64,000 nt of DNA from Cornus controversa (GCA_026545225.1 CM048850.1:26713797-26777796), one strand, 5' to 3'; positions 22,792 to 35,029 are shown, counted from the first letter of the stretch. Translations and numbers: made by a program. Notes: generated by a model not told the origin, from the sequence alone.

Positions 22792-22829
22792 TAAGTTTTT
22801 CTTCTCTCTTTCTCCTCAAATTTTTTAGT

Positions 22830-23850
22830 TTCTTTTTTTTTTTTCTCTCTCTTACATCATATCCTACTAAACAAGAAAGAAGAAAACTAGAATATCTCAT
22901 TCATTTTTCCTTTTCTTTTATATTTCTTCTATTTTATTTATGCAAACAATAAAATATTTAAACAAAATGTTCTCTTCCCTTTATTTTCCAGCCTTCTTTC
23001 TTCTTCTATTTTCACTTCTCTTCAATCTTCCTTCTCCTTTCCTCTATTCCAACTCACTAAAAAGGGACTTTGAAGATTTCCTAAAATTAAAAGAGATGCC
23101 AAAAGGTAAATCATAATATATAGATGCAAAGTTACCAAGGATTCTATTTGGCACAGCACTGTCACAACAATATTATCCTATAATGGCTTAGCATACCAAG
23201 AAAGCCAACATGTAGTATACTTATAAAAAGGAGACAAAAAAACTTCCTTTATTGGTCACTCTTGTAATTACTTTGTTTGATTGTAGTGAAAATTGTAGTA
23301 GAAGATGGGGGTTTCTTAATATCATGTGGAATACAACTCTATGCACAATTCAATCCTACATATCTTTCAATCTCATGTGTTTCTTCAATAAGATTATATG
23401 GTTATAATATTTTTTTTCTTCCAATTTTTTTTTTCTTTTTAAGATTTTACCTATAACCCTTTTCTCAATTAAATAAATTAATAATTTATTTTTTCTTTCC
23501 TTCTATTGAATCTATTCCTTTTTTTTCCTTTCCCATTCCAAATACATCACAAAGTGACTTGAGGAATTTCAAAAGGTTGAAAGAGATGCCTTATTTATCT
23601 GCAAAGACACTGAAAAAGTTCCCAAAAGGTTAAGGCAAAGTGGCTAAGAGTTTCTTATCATAGCATTATCACCACTGTATTATCATATAATGGGTTAGGA
23701 AACCAAGATCTACACACATGCCTAAAAAGCAACAAGAGGGTAACAAAACTTCTTTTTTGGTAATTGTTGAAATTTGTTTGATTCTAGTGAATAATGTAGA
23801 AGAAATAGGTTGTTGCTACCATTTCGTGGACTACAACCATAGGGGACAAA

Positions 23851-23887
<37 letters not shown>

Positions 23888-25887
23888 TCCCTTGGCTATA
23901 GGGGACAATTCAATCCCATATGTTCCAATGGCATAAAATATAATTATTCTTCCTATAAAGTCTAAGGGCATGTTCTATGGGAAAAATCAAATAGTGTTTT
24001 CCTATAAAGTCTAAGGGCATGTTCTATGGGAAAAATCAAATAGTGTTGGCATGTGTTGTGTTGTTTTGTTTTGTTTTGTTGGGGAGGAGGGATTGTTGGG
24101 GGAAGAATGGGATTTCACATGCATCTGTACTCAATAACATAATAAAATATTGTGATAAATATTTTAAGTTGGATAAATCCCATTTAAGATTTATAAAAAG
24201 TGCTTAACAGCCTCTAATTTGGACTGTCCTGTACTCATATGCATTGGATACTTTCTTAGGTGAAAACCTTCAATTCTCAGCTAAAACAATTAGGGTATTA
24301 TAAAGAAAGGTTTATGTCATGTATATATGCATCAATTGTCCAATGATATATTATTTGAATCTTATGGGCCCTATAACACATTGGAAAAAAAAAAAGAGAT
24401 TTCTAGCAACATTCGTTAGCCTAGATAGTGGCTCATGTGATTGAACGATTGAAATAAATACGTGTTGTCAGTTTTTTTTTAATAAAAGAAAATTCAATTT
24501 TATCATGTGCTTTAAATTAATTTTAACTCCAACAAATCACTACATAAATACAGAGTTCTGTTGAATCTAGAATCTTTCTACTTACAAATTTTAGATTTAT
24601 AACAACTCCAATCATATATTATATGGTAGCAATAAAGTTGCATAGTCATTGATAACAATTTCAACTCCAAAAATTACACGTGATAGAATTGATTTTTTTT
24701 TAGAAAAAAATATCTAACATGTGTGTAGGTTGGTCCAAAATTAGCATTGAATTGTTGGGTAATTTGAATACAGAAACCATGTAATTTTGTTGATTTTTTT
24801 AGACAAAATAAGCTCTGCCTTAGAGGCTTGAAAGTTGAGGTTCAGCTAGAATGAAATTGTTTAGAAAAATAATTTGAAGTCCGTACTCCAAAAATTAAAT
24901 TAGAAAGAATGTTGAACTCGAAAGTTGAATGAAAGATAAATGGTACAACAAACTCTAAAAAATAAAAAAAAAATAATAGTTTTCAAAGCTCACAATCAAA
25001 CCGAGAATGCTATGGATTTCTATCCCCCGTGAATTCCATCCAATACATTCAAGAGATAAAAATTCCTTTATTTAACATTTTTGATTTGAATTTTCGTTCT
25101 AAATAACATTGTTCATAAATAAATAAAAAAGACGTTACGTCGAATTCAAAAAATCAAGTGAGACATGGAGACACACTCTTGTTTTGTTAAGCTTTCAGAG
25201 TTTGGAGTCCCACTACAACTAATTATTTGAACCAAATGACAAAGGGTACCATTACAATAATAACAAAACAAATCAACTAATTTGTTTGAACTTTGAAGCA
25301 AAAGACAAAGGGTATACCATTACAATTACAAGAAAAATCAACTAACTTGTTTGAAGCAAATGACAAAAGGGTACCATACTACCCTTACACTAACAAGAAA
25401 ATTTGGGGGATTTTAATTTGAGGCTTCAGCCAATCAAGGTGATGGTGTCAGTACTGAGCTAAACAGTGGTAGGATGAGATGTGTCAGTCTGACACACCAC
25501 AAACAGAGTTGCAAAAAGAAGAAGTGTTTTCAAATTGTAACAATTTCAAAATATTATTTTAAAAATAAGAGATCTTGATCAGATGGAGCTCCTTCTCATG
25601 GTAAGCTAATGATTGATTGGTGGTTTTAGTATCATGTTTGACTTTTTTTATTTAGAACCAATATGTTGCTGACACGTTGGAAGACTGTAAAAGGATTGGC
25701 AACACCTGATCTTAACTTTTTGCGGTTTGAATTCGAATTCATCGTTGAGTGGGAATCTGATCGTCAAGGACGAATAAAGGGCACGCGCTACTGTCAAGCG
25801 CGTGGGGTTCAACTAAATAACTTTAGGGCAGTTAGTACAGGACTACAGACTGGCCAGCTAGTACCAGCATTGTATGCCAGAGGATGA
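22830..25887. other. AT-rich intergenic DNA right of duplication copy B
   Basis: No gene recognised. About 23010-23330 and 23510-23830 are diverged direct copies: both run AAAGAGATGCC, then an ATTATCCTATAATGG/ATTATCATATAATGG block, then AAAACTTCCTTTATTGG/AAAACTTCTTTTTTGG, then TTTGTTTGATT. A GTGTGTATATATA run lies at 23851-23886. A 49-bp duplication is at 23951-24049. The rest is AT-rich without structure I can name. Confidence 0.65.
23951..24048. repeat. 49-bp tandem duplication
   Basis: The unit TCCTATAAAGTCTAAGGGCA...ATAGTGTT is repeated twice, essentially perfectly, so it is very recent. Confidence 0.93.
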
Positions 25888-26069
25888 AATCCAGTGCTTT
25901 TAAGACCACAATAAAATGGTGGTCTTACTGATTCAGACCATCCAAGATACAATCCAGTGCTTACAAGACCACAATAAAATGGTGGTCTTACTAATTCAGA
26001 CCATCCAAGATACAATCCAGTGCTCATAAGACCACAATAAAATGGTGGTCTTACTAATTCAGACCATCC
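25888..26069. repeat. Three tandem 63-bp units, each with a hairpin
   Basis: Units start AATCCAGTGC at 25888, 25951 and 26014. Each contains AAGACCAC, a loop AATAAAAT and GTGGTCTT. In the first unit the arms extend to TAAGACCAC and GTGGTCTTA (9 bp). The units differ by only a few bases. The preceding 25640-25887 shows no recognised gene. Confidence 0.93.
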
Positions 26070-27557
26070 GTTTGGCTGCCCAAAAACGCTGGCTCACTTG
26101 CAATTCATCATCCCACCACATTCAAGGGTATACTTGGTTTGTCACTTAGAAAATAATTTTCAACTAGAAAATATTTTTTTATTTTAAGAATTAAAAATCA
26201 AAAAAATGTAGAAAAATTCTTCATGCATGGTTCTATTTTTTGAAAACTCATTTATAAAAAGAGAATTTTTTTTATAATTATCTTAAAATTAGTTTGGTTT
26301 TGAAGGAGTATAGATTTGGTTATGATTTCATTTCCGTCTAAAATTACTATTATTATTTTTATACATCCATGTAATATTCATCTTTAATTATTATATTTTC
26401 TTTACCAATAGGAAAGTCTAATCTGTAAACCAATCCAATCTAATCCAATTTTGTGTGATCTAGATTGGTTTGGTTTTGATACTTCAGTTGCGTTCGGTTT
26501 TAATTTTTATGAAATTATTATGATCAAATTGGTTCTAATTTTATAAGTAAATTGAAGTAATTCGATCCGTGCAACCTTATATATGGCGGAATCAAGCTGT
26601 AACACGGTCACACGATCTTGGAAGAATCATCAACTTGAGTAAAATGGAATGGGTGCCAAAATTCATACCCTAAAAATAAGAGGCCATTAGATTTATTTAC
26701 ACTTTAAAACCAAAAAGCTTAATCTTAATTAGAATTAGAAGTAACAGTGAAATGCAAAAAAAACTCTTATACTTTATCTTCAATTGCACAAAACCCCCCT
26801 TAAACTTTTTTATTTATAGCAATTAACCCCCTAAACTATATTTTGTACACAAAATCTTCCTAAACTATCACATGTTGGTAGTTATTTTTCATTAAATGAC
26901 CATAATACCCTTTCTTATTGAATTGCACTTAATCTATTTATCTTATTAAAATAAATTATTAAAAATTTTCATAATATTTTGACGATATATTCTCCATCAA
27001 ACTTGCATAAATTTGCCTTTAATTTTTTAATAAAAAACTTAAGTAATCTTTGTAAACAATTTAAGTAATTCCTTAAATTTTCATGAATATACAACATAAA
27101 AAAGAAGGTAGTTTTTTTTATTTAAGTAATTTCTTAATTTTTCGTTAATATATTGTATGAAAAAATGTATTTGTTTTGCGGTAAAAAAGTTTAAACTGAG
27201 TACAATAAATTTTATTATAATTAGTAAAGTTTTAATAATAAGTTAATCATTTTAGAAAAAAAGTCTAAATTTGGTGGTAATTACAAGTTTGTGTATTTTT
27301 TTCATTATTATGATAAATTCATAACTATAATAAAATTAGGTAAATGATATAATTAATATTTATATAAGAGAAAAGATAATAAAGATAATTTAATAATAGA
27401 GAACAAATTTAATAAAATGGTATAATTGTCTTTTATTATTGGTATGTAAGTTCAGAACTTTTTTTTGTTTGTTACACATATATACTTCAATAAACCCTAT
27501 TTAAATAGTGTCACGGTTCATTTTACAGAATTATGAATCAATCCACTCATTCATCAT
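26070..27557. other. AT-rich intergenic stretch
   Basis: Nothing definite. Around 26745-26900 the wording GCAAAAAAAACTC, GCACAAAACCCC and AATTAACCCCC resembles the subterminal sequence of the fold-back element at 44063-44715, but no inverted partner was found. Confidence 0.55.
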
Positions 27558-28045
27558 CTAGGAAGCACGAATACGATAAAAAAGTACGACACGATACGAA
27601 TATGGTGATACAATGAATCTTAAAAAATAAGATATGAGTACAATAAGATACAACAATAAAAAATAAAAAATTATATATATGTATCCATGTATAAATTTAA
27701 ATAACAGTTATTTATATTGTTATTACCATTTTTATTATATTGCATAATTCGAATGGATAAATTTTGTACTAAATAATGATATATATCTCAATATTTCTTT
27801 TCTAAATAAATTTTAAAATTTTCTTAATAATTAAACTATAATATTATTGTTAAAAAAATTACATTTTAATGTTCAAAACTTGTAGAAAATGTATTCTAAA
27901 TTATTTGAGAAATATAAGATACGTGATCGAAATACATGAGAAGTATCAGATACATGTTAGAAATAAAAAAATATATTTTAAAATTATAAATACTTTTAAA
28001 AAATATTGAACACATATCTGTAAGTATTTGAAGAGTATTGATATA
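27558..28045. mobile_element. Decayed relative of the 2959-3760 transposon
   Basis: The left end CTAGGAAGCACGAATACG, followed by ACGACACGATACGAATATGG and GTGATACAATGAAT, parallels the left end of the element at 2959 (CTAAGAAGCATGGACACGG, GATACGATACGG, GTGACACAATAAAT). The right part has weak counterparts of its GTGTCCGA motifs. The right end and any target duplication are no longer clear. Confidence 0.55.
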
Positions 28046-28235
28046 TAATATATAAGAAAATTTACAATACACTCAGTGTAATATATGTACGATCAAATTC
28101 ATTCAGTGTGTTCTACACGCACGGTGTTAGATTCACCGAATATATTTATATAGAGTGTATTATAAACCTCCTCTTTGTACAAACACAGTACGCGTACCTC
28201 ACTCTTATGTGCTGCCTAATTCTCACCTAATTCCC

Positions 28236-28343
28236 AAGCATCCATCACTCTCGTTCTCATGCAAAGAAAAGTCTAACACATCGAACGGCAAGCATCCATC
28301 ACTCTCATTCTCGTTCAAAGAAAAGTCTAACACATCGAACGGC
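28236..28343. repeat. 54-bp tandem duplication upstream of the receptor kinase gene
   Basis: The unit AAGCATCCATCACTCTC... ending CACATCGAACGGC occurs at 28236 and 28290 with only a few differences. It lies about 400-500 bp before the start codon, in the likely promoter. Confidence 0.93.
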
Positions 28344-28740
28344 AAATATCCTAAATGACTATGCTTTCTCTATCCTACACGATTCTGGCTCCACTCCATT
28401 CCATTCATTGATCTTGCCACGTCATCTGGACCCCACATATGCTGACGTGGGACAATCAGGTATCATTTACTCTCTCTCTCTTCAATTGTCTTCTTTTCCT
28501 CGCCATCTTCTCTTTGTCCGAGAGAGAAAGAAAGTGAAGGATTACTTTCGCTTCTCTGCACGCCTTAATCGCCGAGATTCGAACTCTCGGACTCTGCTCT
28601 GCAAGTCAAAACAAAGAAAATAAGAGAGAAGAAGGAGAAAAAACCCAGCAACCAGAACATACTTGTAGAGAGAGAAAGTCACAACGCAGTCTCAGAAAGA
28701 GGAAAGAGCTCGTCTTCGACCATTTTGAGCCCAAACAAAC
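28344..28740 (+). promoter_or_regulatory. Promoter and 5' leader of the LRR receptor-like kinase gene
   Basis: A CT-rich stretch (about 28466-28515) and a purine-rich GAGAGAAGAAGG-type leader precede the ATG, a common pattern in plant 5' leaders. I see no strong TATA box at the expected distance. The exact transcription start cannot be placed. Confidence 0.5.
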
Positions 28741-29251
28741 ATGGGTATCTCGGCATTTCTTTTCTCTCTCCTCCTAATATTCACACTCTATCGCCTATCA
28801 CCTGTTCATGGAAATGCCGAGCTCAGAGCCCTCATGGACGTGAAGGCCAGTCTTGACCCGGATAACACTTTTCTAAGCTCGTGGACAGTTTCTGGCCGTC
28901 CATGTGACGGGTCATTCGAAGGCGTTGCGTGCAATGAAAAGGGTCAGGTGGCAAACATCTCGTTGCAGGGCAAAGGTGTATCCGGCAAACTCTCGCCTGC
29001 TGTCGCTGGGCTCAAGCACTTGACGGGTTTGTACCTGCATTACAACTCTTTGTATGGAGATATACCCAAAGAAATTTCGAACTTGACTAAGCTGAGCGAT
29101 CTGTATCTCAATGTTAATAATCTTTCTGGGAACATACCTCCTGAACTCGGAAACATGGCTAGTTTACAAGGTTAGCGATGGGTTATATATCGGTTTCTAT
29201 ATGTTTAAAGAAAAATCTTCAATCTTGCTTGATCTTTCTTTTAATTTTTCT

Positions 29252-29287
<36 letters not shown>

Positions 29288-32147
29288 CCCCTCTTCTTCC
29301 TTGAAAGTTTCTGACTTTTATTTTTTGTTTTTGTTTCGGAAATTAGTTTCTGGCTTTTGTTTCAGAAACCTTAATACATTTAGTCTTTCTGTGGTTGGTC
29401 TTGTGGGTATAAAACTGAAACATGAAAAGCTCCTGTTTTTCTTCACCCCATTTATGTACTTTGCATAGTTCGCCCTTTCTTTGTTTCGAGAAATAAGTTA
29501 TATTGGCTCAAAATTTTTACTTAGTTTTGAACTATTTTTGGAGATTCCCTTCATGCTCCAACACAACTCCTTTGGGGTCTCTTAGAATTTTTTTTAACTT
29601 GTTTATGAATTTCTGTGCTACTGCTTGTTTGCTCATTTTTTTCCCTCGTATTTTTTTGCCCTTTGTATGTTCCAATACCAGGTAGAAATTTAAATTTTTT
29701 GCATAACTCATTTGGGTTTTCTTTATTACCATTTGATAGTGATTGTGATTTTTGTAATGGTGTTATTGCTTTAACGTCTCTTATTCTGAAGTTTGATTGT
29801 ATGGCTTTGCATCTGCTTTGTAGTTTTGCAGTTTTCTTATAACCAGTTCACGGGAAGCATTCCTACACAGCTGGGGTCCCTGAAGAAGCTCAGTGTTATA
29901 GCTCTGCAATCTAATCAACTAACCGGTGCGATCCCTGCAAGTTTAGGGGATTTAGGAATGTTAATGAGGCTAGATTTGAGTTATAATCGCCTCTTTGGTT
30001 CAATTCCTGCAAAACTTGCAAATGCTCCGATTCTGGAAGTTCTAGATGTCCGAAACAATACCCTCTCTGGCAATGTACCTCCAGGTAAAAATTTTCATTA
30101 CTCACTTACGTCAGATAATTTATTTTAAGTGTTTTAGTTTGATTTGCTGGAAGAAATGAACCTTATTTTGTTTGTTTTTGCTGTGGATGGATGAAGCTCT
30201 GAAGAGATTAGTTGGTGGATTCCAATTTGAAAATAACACAGGGTTATGTGGAGTAGGGTTTTTATCTTTGAGAGCTTGCAGTGCCTTGGATCTTCTGAAT
30301 CCAAACAGACCTGAATCTTTTGAAGGTGGCACAACTGGTCTCTCGACAAAAAACATTCCGGAGACCGCAAATTTAAATTTGAGTTGCAGCCAAATTCAAT
30401 GCTCAAAATCATCTAAAGCCCCACGAGCTTCTGTTGTTGTTGGAGTAATCGTGGTCACTCTTGCATTGTCAGCTATAGGAATTCTGACATTTATACAATT
30501 TCGTCGCCGAAAGCAGAAGCTTGGGAGCTCATTTGATATATCTGATAGCCGGCTTAGTACTGACCAGGCCAAGGAGGTTTCCAGGAGGAATGGCTCTCCA
30601 CTCATCAGCCTTGTGTACTCCAAAGGGTGGGACCCTTTGGCTGATGGTCGGAGTTTTGGTGGGTTCCCACAAGAGATTTTGCAGGACTTTAGGTTTAATT
30701 TAGAAGAGGTAGAGTCAGCTACTCAGTACTTTGCAGAAAAGAATTTGTTGGGCAAGAGCAACTTTTCAGCCATCTACAAAGGAATTTTAAGAGATGGATC
30801 TATTGTTGCAATAAAGAGCATTACTAAAAGTAGCTGCAAGTCAGAGGAAGCTGAATTCTTGAAGGGACTGAACATTCTAACCTCATTGAGACATGAAAAT
30901 ATAGTTAGGTTGAGAGGATTTTGTTGTTCAAGAGGCCGTGGTGAGTGTTTTCTTGTTTATGAATTTGTTCCAAATGGAAGTTTGTTGTGCTATCTTGATG
31001 TGAAAGAGGAGGATGGTCAGGTCCTTGAATGGTCCAGCAGAGTTCATATCATCAATGGCATTGCCAAAGGTCAGTTCTATCTTCTTGATATTTTTCCATC
31101 TTAGTTCCAAATCATTCGATGTCGGCCACAGTTTTTGAGGGCCCAATTTTACCATTAGGAATTGAATCAGTTGATACAAGTGCAATCATTAACAGAAAGG
31201 ATCCATTAAGAATTGAACTTGATGGCATTTCTTTTGTCAAAGTGAATGTAATGATTCTACAAGATGAAACTCATTTCAAAATATGGTCAACAAGTCGGAA
31301 AGATTTTGTTTCGGTCTGTTTTCGAAATGGCCCCTTGTCCTTTTGCTCCTTGTTACCCAATAGCTTGAATTCCAGAAGCTCACCAACAGTTTCATGGTTC
31401 ATCATATCAAAATCCATAACGTTGTTGACTCTTGCTTGTGTCTAAACTAAGAAGTTTGTGCTTCATGAATTTACTTTTTGGAGCTTGCTTATAATAACCA
31501 TCTCCAAACAATTTAGGACGATTATACTTTGTTTCTTTAATGTTCTTATTTCTTCTCACATTAGGTTAACTTTCAAGGAAATTCAGAGTACTCTTTTGAG
31601 ATTTAGACATCATAGGAGACTCTCTTTATTTGTAAAACCTGAGCTTTGTCTCTCTTTCTATTCAGGTATAGGATATTTGCATGGGTGCAAAGTTAACAAA
31701 CCTGCTCTAGTTCACCAAAACATATCAGCTGAGAAGGTGCTCATTGATCAGCGATTTAAACCTTTGATCTCCGATTCGGGCCTGCACAAGGTTCTTACCA
31801 ATGACATTGTCTTCTCAGCACTCAAGACCAGTGCTGCCATGGGATATCTAGCTCCTGAGTATGCCACTACAGGCCGTTTCACTGAGAAGAGTGATGTTTA
31901 TGCTTTCGGAGTACTTGTCTTCCAGATCCTATCTGGGAAGCGAAAACTCACTAGTTTGATAAGAGCTGCTGCTGAATCATGCAATTTCCATGATTTTATT
32001 GATACAAATCTCCATAGCAGGTTCTCTGAATGTGAAGCTGCAAAGCTTGCAAAAGTTGCTTTGATGTGCACCCATGAATCACCCGAGCAGAGGCCATCCA
32101 TGGAAGCAGTAATTCAAGAACTGGGTAATTGTACCAACTCTTCCTGA
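28741..32147 (+). CDS. LRR receptor-like kinase, probable pseudokinase
   Basis: Single-pass plasma-membrane receptor kinase, 681 aa deduced from four exons: 28741-29170, 29824-30084, 30197-31069 and 31666-32147. All introns are GT-AG and all junctions are in phase 1. Acceptor 29823 is preferred over the nearby CAG because the latter would give an immediate stop. Domains: signal peptide about 1-24, LRR N-cap with PCDGSFEGVAC, about six LRRs to residue 230, a Cys pair in NTGLCG...RACSAL, a membrane helix about 308-332 followed by RRRKQK, and a kinase domain about 410-675. The VAIK lysine (about 437) is kept, but the glycine loop reads GKSNFSAIYKG, HRD is HQN (538-540) and DFG is DSG (558-560), so catalysis is doubtful. 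APEY and DVYAFG are present. Length and sequence style closely match the Arabidopsis At5g51560/At4g22730 type from memory; ligand unknown. Confidence 0.93.
29171..29823 (+). other. Intron 1 of the receptor kinase gene
   Basis: 653 bp, GT...AG, T-rich, with an (AT)n run of about 26 bp at 29257-29283. It splits the LRR region after residue 143. Short frames inside it are not genes. The other introns are 30085-30196 (112 bp) and 31070-31665 (596 bp); the last separates the kinase N-lobe from the catalytic-loop exon. Confidence 0.88.
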
Positions 32148-32725
32148 TTTCCATGAGTTCATTTCTCCAGCCATTGCCTGAGAAATTTCAAATGGGTAGT
32201 AGTCTATTTTCCTTTTTCTTTTTCACCACAAAGTTCAAAAGGGTAGTGATGAGCTGGAGATTAGATTCCTACTAAATACTCTCCAGTGATGAATTTTCTA
32301 GGGCTTAATTTTGTAGTCTGCTGTGTCCTTTTGCTGAGGACTATATTGCCCATGTTATCATGCTCTTGCCTTTCGTAGCTTAGGGATGGACATTTTCTGG
32401 GGGATTTTCACTACTTGTATCAATTGAATATTTGCTCTGTAAAGAGGTGGAATTTCCTTCATCAACAAAACCTTTCACTTCCAAAATTTTATTTATTTGT
32501 GGCCTCTACTATCAAATGTTTGTTGCAAGGCTATGCCATCAAAGTTAAGAATGCACCATTTATGTGCCATTCTTATATTACTTTTGTAGTTTGGCATGCT
32601 TCTCACTGATTTTCTCATTTTGAACAGAACAAAAATCAGTAAAAAAAAAAAGACATTACATATTTCGAAATTTTGCAAATCTTACAATAATGTGTTAAGT
32701 AGAAATTAACACCTTTGAACATAAA
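32148..32725 (+). other. 3' untranslated region and downstream flank of the receptor kinase gene
   Basis: No further coding frame. The T-rich DNA contains possible 3' end signals, but I cannot place the polyadenylation site firmly. The flank ends at the poly-T start of an inserted LINE tail. Confidence 0.55.
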
Positions 32726-33185
32726 TTTTTTTTTGATAAGTAAAATTCATTAAAAGACGCTCAAAGGAGAGCAAACCCGAAGGAGAACAAAAAACCAGAA
32801 ACCGGCCACCAACTACAAGCTTAAGCTATCAAGAAAGTTCACTACTTGACCATCCGATGTACAATTTTTTTCGTATATCCAAAAAAATAAAAGAGTTAAA
32901 ATATTGTATTTGAGAGACCAAATAAAAGACTCCACATTCTCGAAGGCGTCTCCTATTCCTCTCTTGCCACAACTTCCACCATAAATAAAGGAGAGTGGCC
33001 CTCCAAGCATTCCTGGTTCGGCAATCCAATGTACACCCTCTCCAAGCTTCGATCAAATCTTTCGTGGATTTGGAAAATTCTCATGCCATTCCCAACGCAG
33101 CCAAGAATAAAGATCAAATGTCCCTCGCCACTAAAAAATGCAAAAGAAGATGGCATATAATAATTAATCATGGGGATCACTATTT
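32726..33185 (-). mobile_element. 5'-truncated LINE 3' end
   Basis: On the minus strand a frame reads DLIEAWRG...NAWRATLLYLWWKLWQERNRRRL. This is the pattern found near the C-terminus of plant L1-type LINE polymerases, where WxxxPxxLxWxxWxERNxRxF follows the zinc-binding reverse transcriptase extension. The element then ends with AATGAATTTTACTTATC and an A run (the T run at 32726 on the plus strand), the usual plant LINE tail. Only about 460 bp survive, with no reverse transcriptase catalytic core. Confidence 0.75.
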
Positions 33186-34840
33186 GAGCCCAGATATCTA
33201 TTGTTCATTTTAAGGATTTTTTTACTTGTGGAAGGGATAAACTAGAAAGGGAGAAAATATATCTCGAAACATAGCATCCTAAAATTTCTGGTGAATTGAA
33301 TTATGGCTTTCAGTGTTTCAGAATGTGTCTATATACTGTCTCAATATATTACTGATTTTTGTTTTTGTTTTTGTTTTACTGTTTCTCATGGAGAGTTAGT
33401 GCCATTTGTATTTTACTCTTTATATTGGATATTGAGGTAGTGACTCACCTCACATGCCCTGCAATGCTAGCCATAGTATTCAAAATAAAGAAAAGAAGGA
33501 AAAAAATGTAATGATGTATCAATCAGCATGTTTTTCTCTGTTTTTTGATTCATGTATTACTAATGATTGCTTATGATTTACCCAAAATAGGCAAACTGTT
33601 TTGCTCGAGTAGTATCCATCTGGCACTCATATAGGAAGATATGAGTGTGTATAATTCCCATTGATGATTCATTTGAAAATATGTGAATTTGAGACAGAAG
33701 ATCAATTACAATAACTGTGACACCACAAAAGGTTATAATGCTGTTGATTTTCTAATATCCAAATTATCTATTAGAAAAGTAGTGTTAATACAAGACAAGA
33801 TTTCATGGAATGCCTCCCTCGGTGAAACCAAGTTATGAACATTAACTTCCTTCAATGAACCTTTGAAAAGTTTAGGTCAGTGTGTGTGAGAGAGAGAGAG
33901 AGGGGTGGGGTATCATGACTTGCTCACACCGTGTAGATATTGTTCACTTTGCATGTTCTCCTTTCATAATTTTTTTTCAAAACGTGTTTACAAGGTTAGA
34001 GGGTGTTCATGTATACAAGTCTCAACCATCTCTTCTTGAGACCTAATGTATCCGTTAGCCAATCATTCATTGATTTGTGCACGCTCTCTATTTTCAATTG
34101 GGGATTGATTTTGATACCAATTGTCACAATCTGTTCAGTGTAGATATTATTTACTTTACATACTCTACTTTCGGTGTTCAAGATTTTTTTTAAAATACGT
34201 CAACAAAGTTAAAGAGTGTTTATAAATTTAGAGGATCTCCAGACATATAAGTTTCAAAAATATCTTCCAACTAGGGGGACGTCACATGGGATTCCGTTGA
34301 CAGTAATGGACACCTTTATTTCATTTGTATCACATCACAGGTCAACAGTAAAGGACACCTTGATTTCATTCCACATGATTAGGGGCCATTGAGTAGACAA
34401 CACCATATGAACCAGGGGACATGGATTGCTGTGTGAGAGAGAGAGAGAGAGAGAGATTCATGTAAAATATATGTAAAATGTTGTGCTAAATGACTGGTCC
34501 TGACCTATGCTTCATAAATCATAATTTCTTGGATCCCCCATTTTATCCCATGCTATGTTAGCAGTAAAAAAAACCTTGATGAGTGTTTACCATAAGGACT
34601 TCTGCTGAAATGTGGGACAAAATTATTTATGAAAGCAAGTAGAGGTTTTGCTTTCTTCATACTGTCCTTATAATCAGCTTTTATTAGACTTCCAGTGACT
34701 ACAATTATGACTGTTTCTTGGGCTTGTACCTTGGATTTCAATCTTGATTGGCTTCAGCTCGTCATGGTCGCTGATAAGTTAATGCTGTTGGCTGCCTGCA
34801 ATTTTCAAATCCTTGCATCTCTCTTGTACATATATATATA
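33186..34840. other. Intergenic stretch with an LTR-like diverged repeat and GA runs
   Basis: About 33929-34015 and 34135-34225 are diverged direct copies (GTGTAGATATT, TTTGCATGTTCTC/TTTACATACTCTAC, then TTTTTTT, AAAACGTGTTTACAAGGTTAGAG/AAATACGTCAACAAAGTTAAAG). A GATACCAATTGTCACAATC segment lies between them, as is common in plant retroelement ends. (GA)n runs are at about 33888-33901 and 34434-34456. No gene seen. Confidence 0.55.
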
Positions 34841-35029
34841 AAAAAGAAAATAAATAAATTATGTAATTATTTGCCTCTAATTGAGTGCAGGTACTTGTAT
34901 TTATATTTGTTAGATAGGTTACAAAAAAGGAATAAAATAAAGTCAAATAAATTAAAAATCTAATTAACCGTGACCTACTAATCATGGGACCCGAAATTAC
35001 GGGGACAAATTAAAAGGTGAATTCTAACA
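34841..35029 (-). repeat. 3' LTR of the minus-strand Copia element
   Basis: Pairs with 39807-39995. Preceded in element orientation by the polypurine tract at about 35030-35041. Confidence 0.88.

Larger units (their letters stand above)
16692..22829. repeat. Segmental duplication, copy B
   Basis: Direct copy of 1-6400, about 6.14 kb long. Relative to copy A it lacks the 802-bp transposon and most of the long (AT)n run. It has about 115 extra bases near 18130-18240 (a CT/AC microsatellite and flank), about 200 extra bases at 18955-19200 before the 100-bp repeat array, a 54-bp tandem duplication near 20482-20590, and a longer CCACC core. The right edge is sharp: after 22829 the sequence no longer matches the DNA after 6400. 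The left edge coincides with the window start in copy A, so the match may extend further left. No gene is seen in it. Confidence 0.93.
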
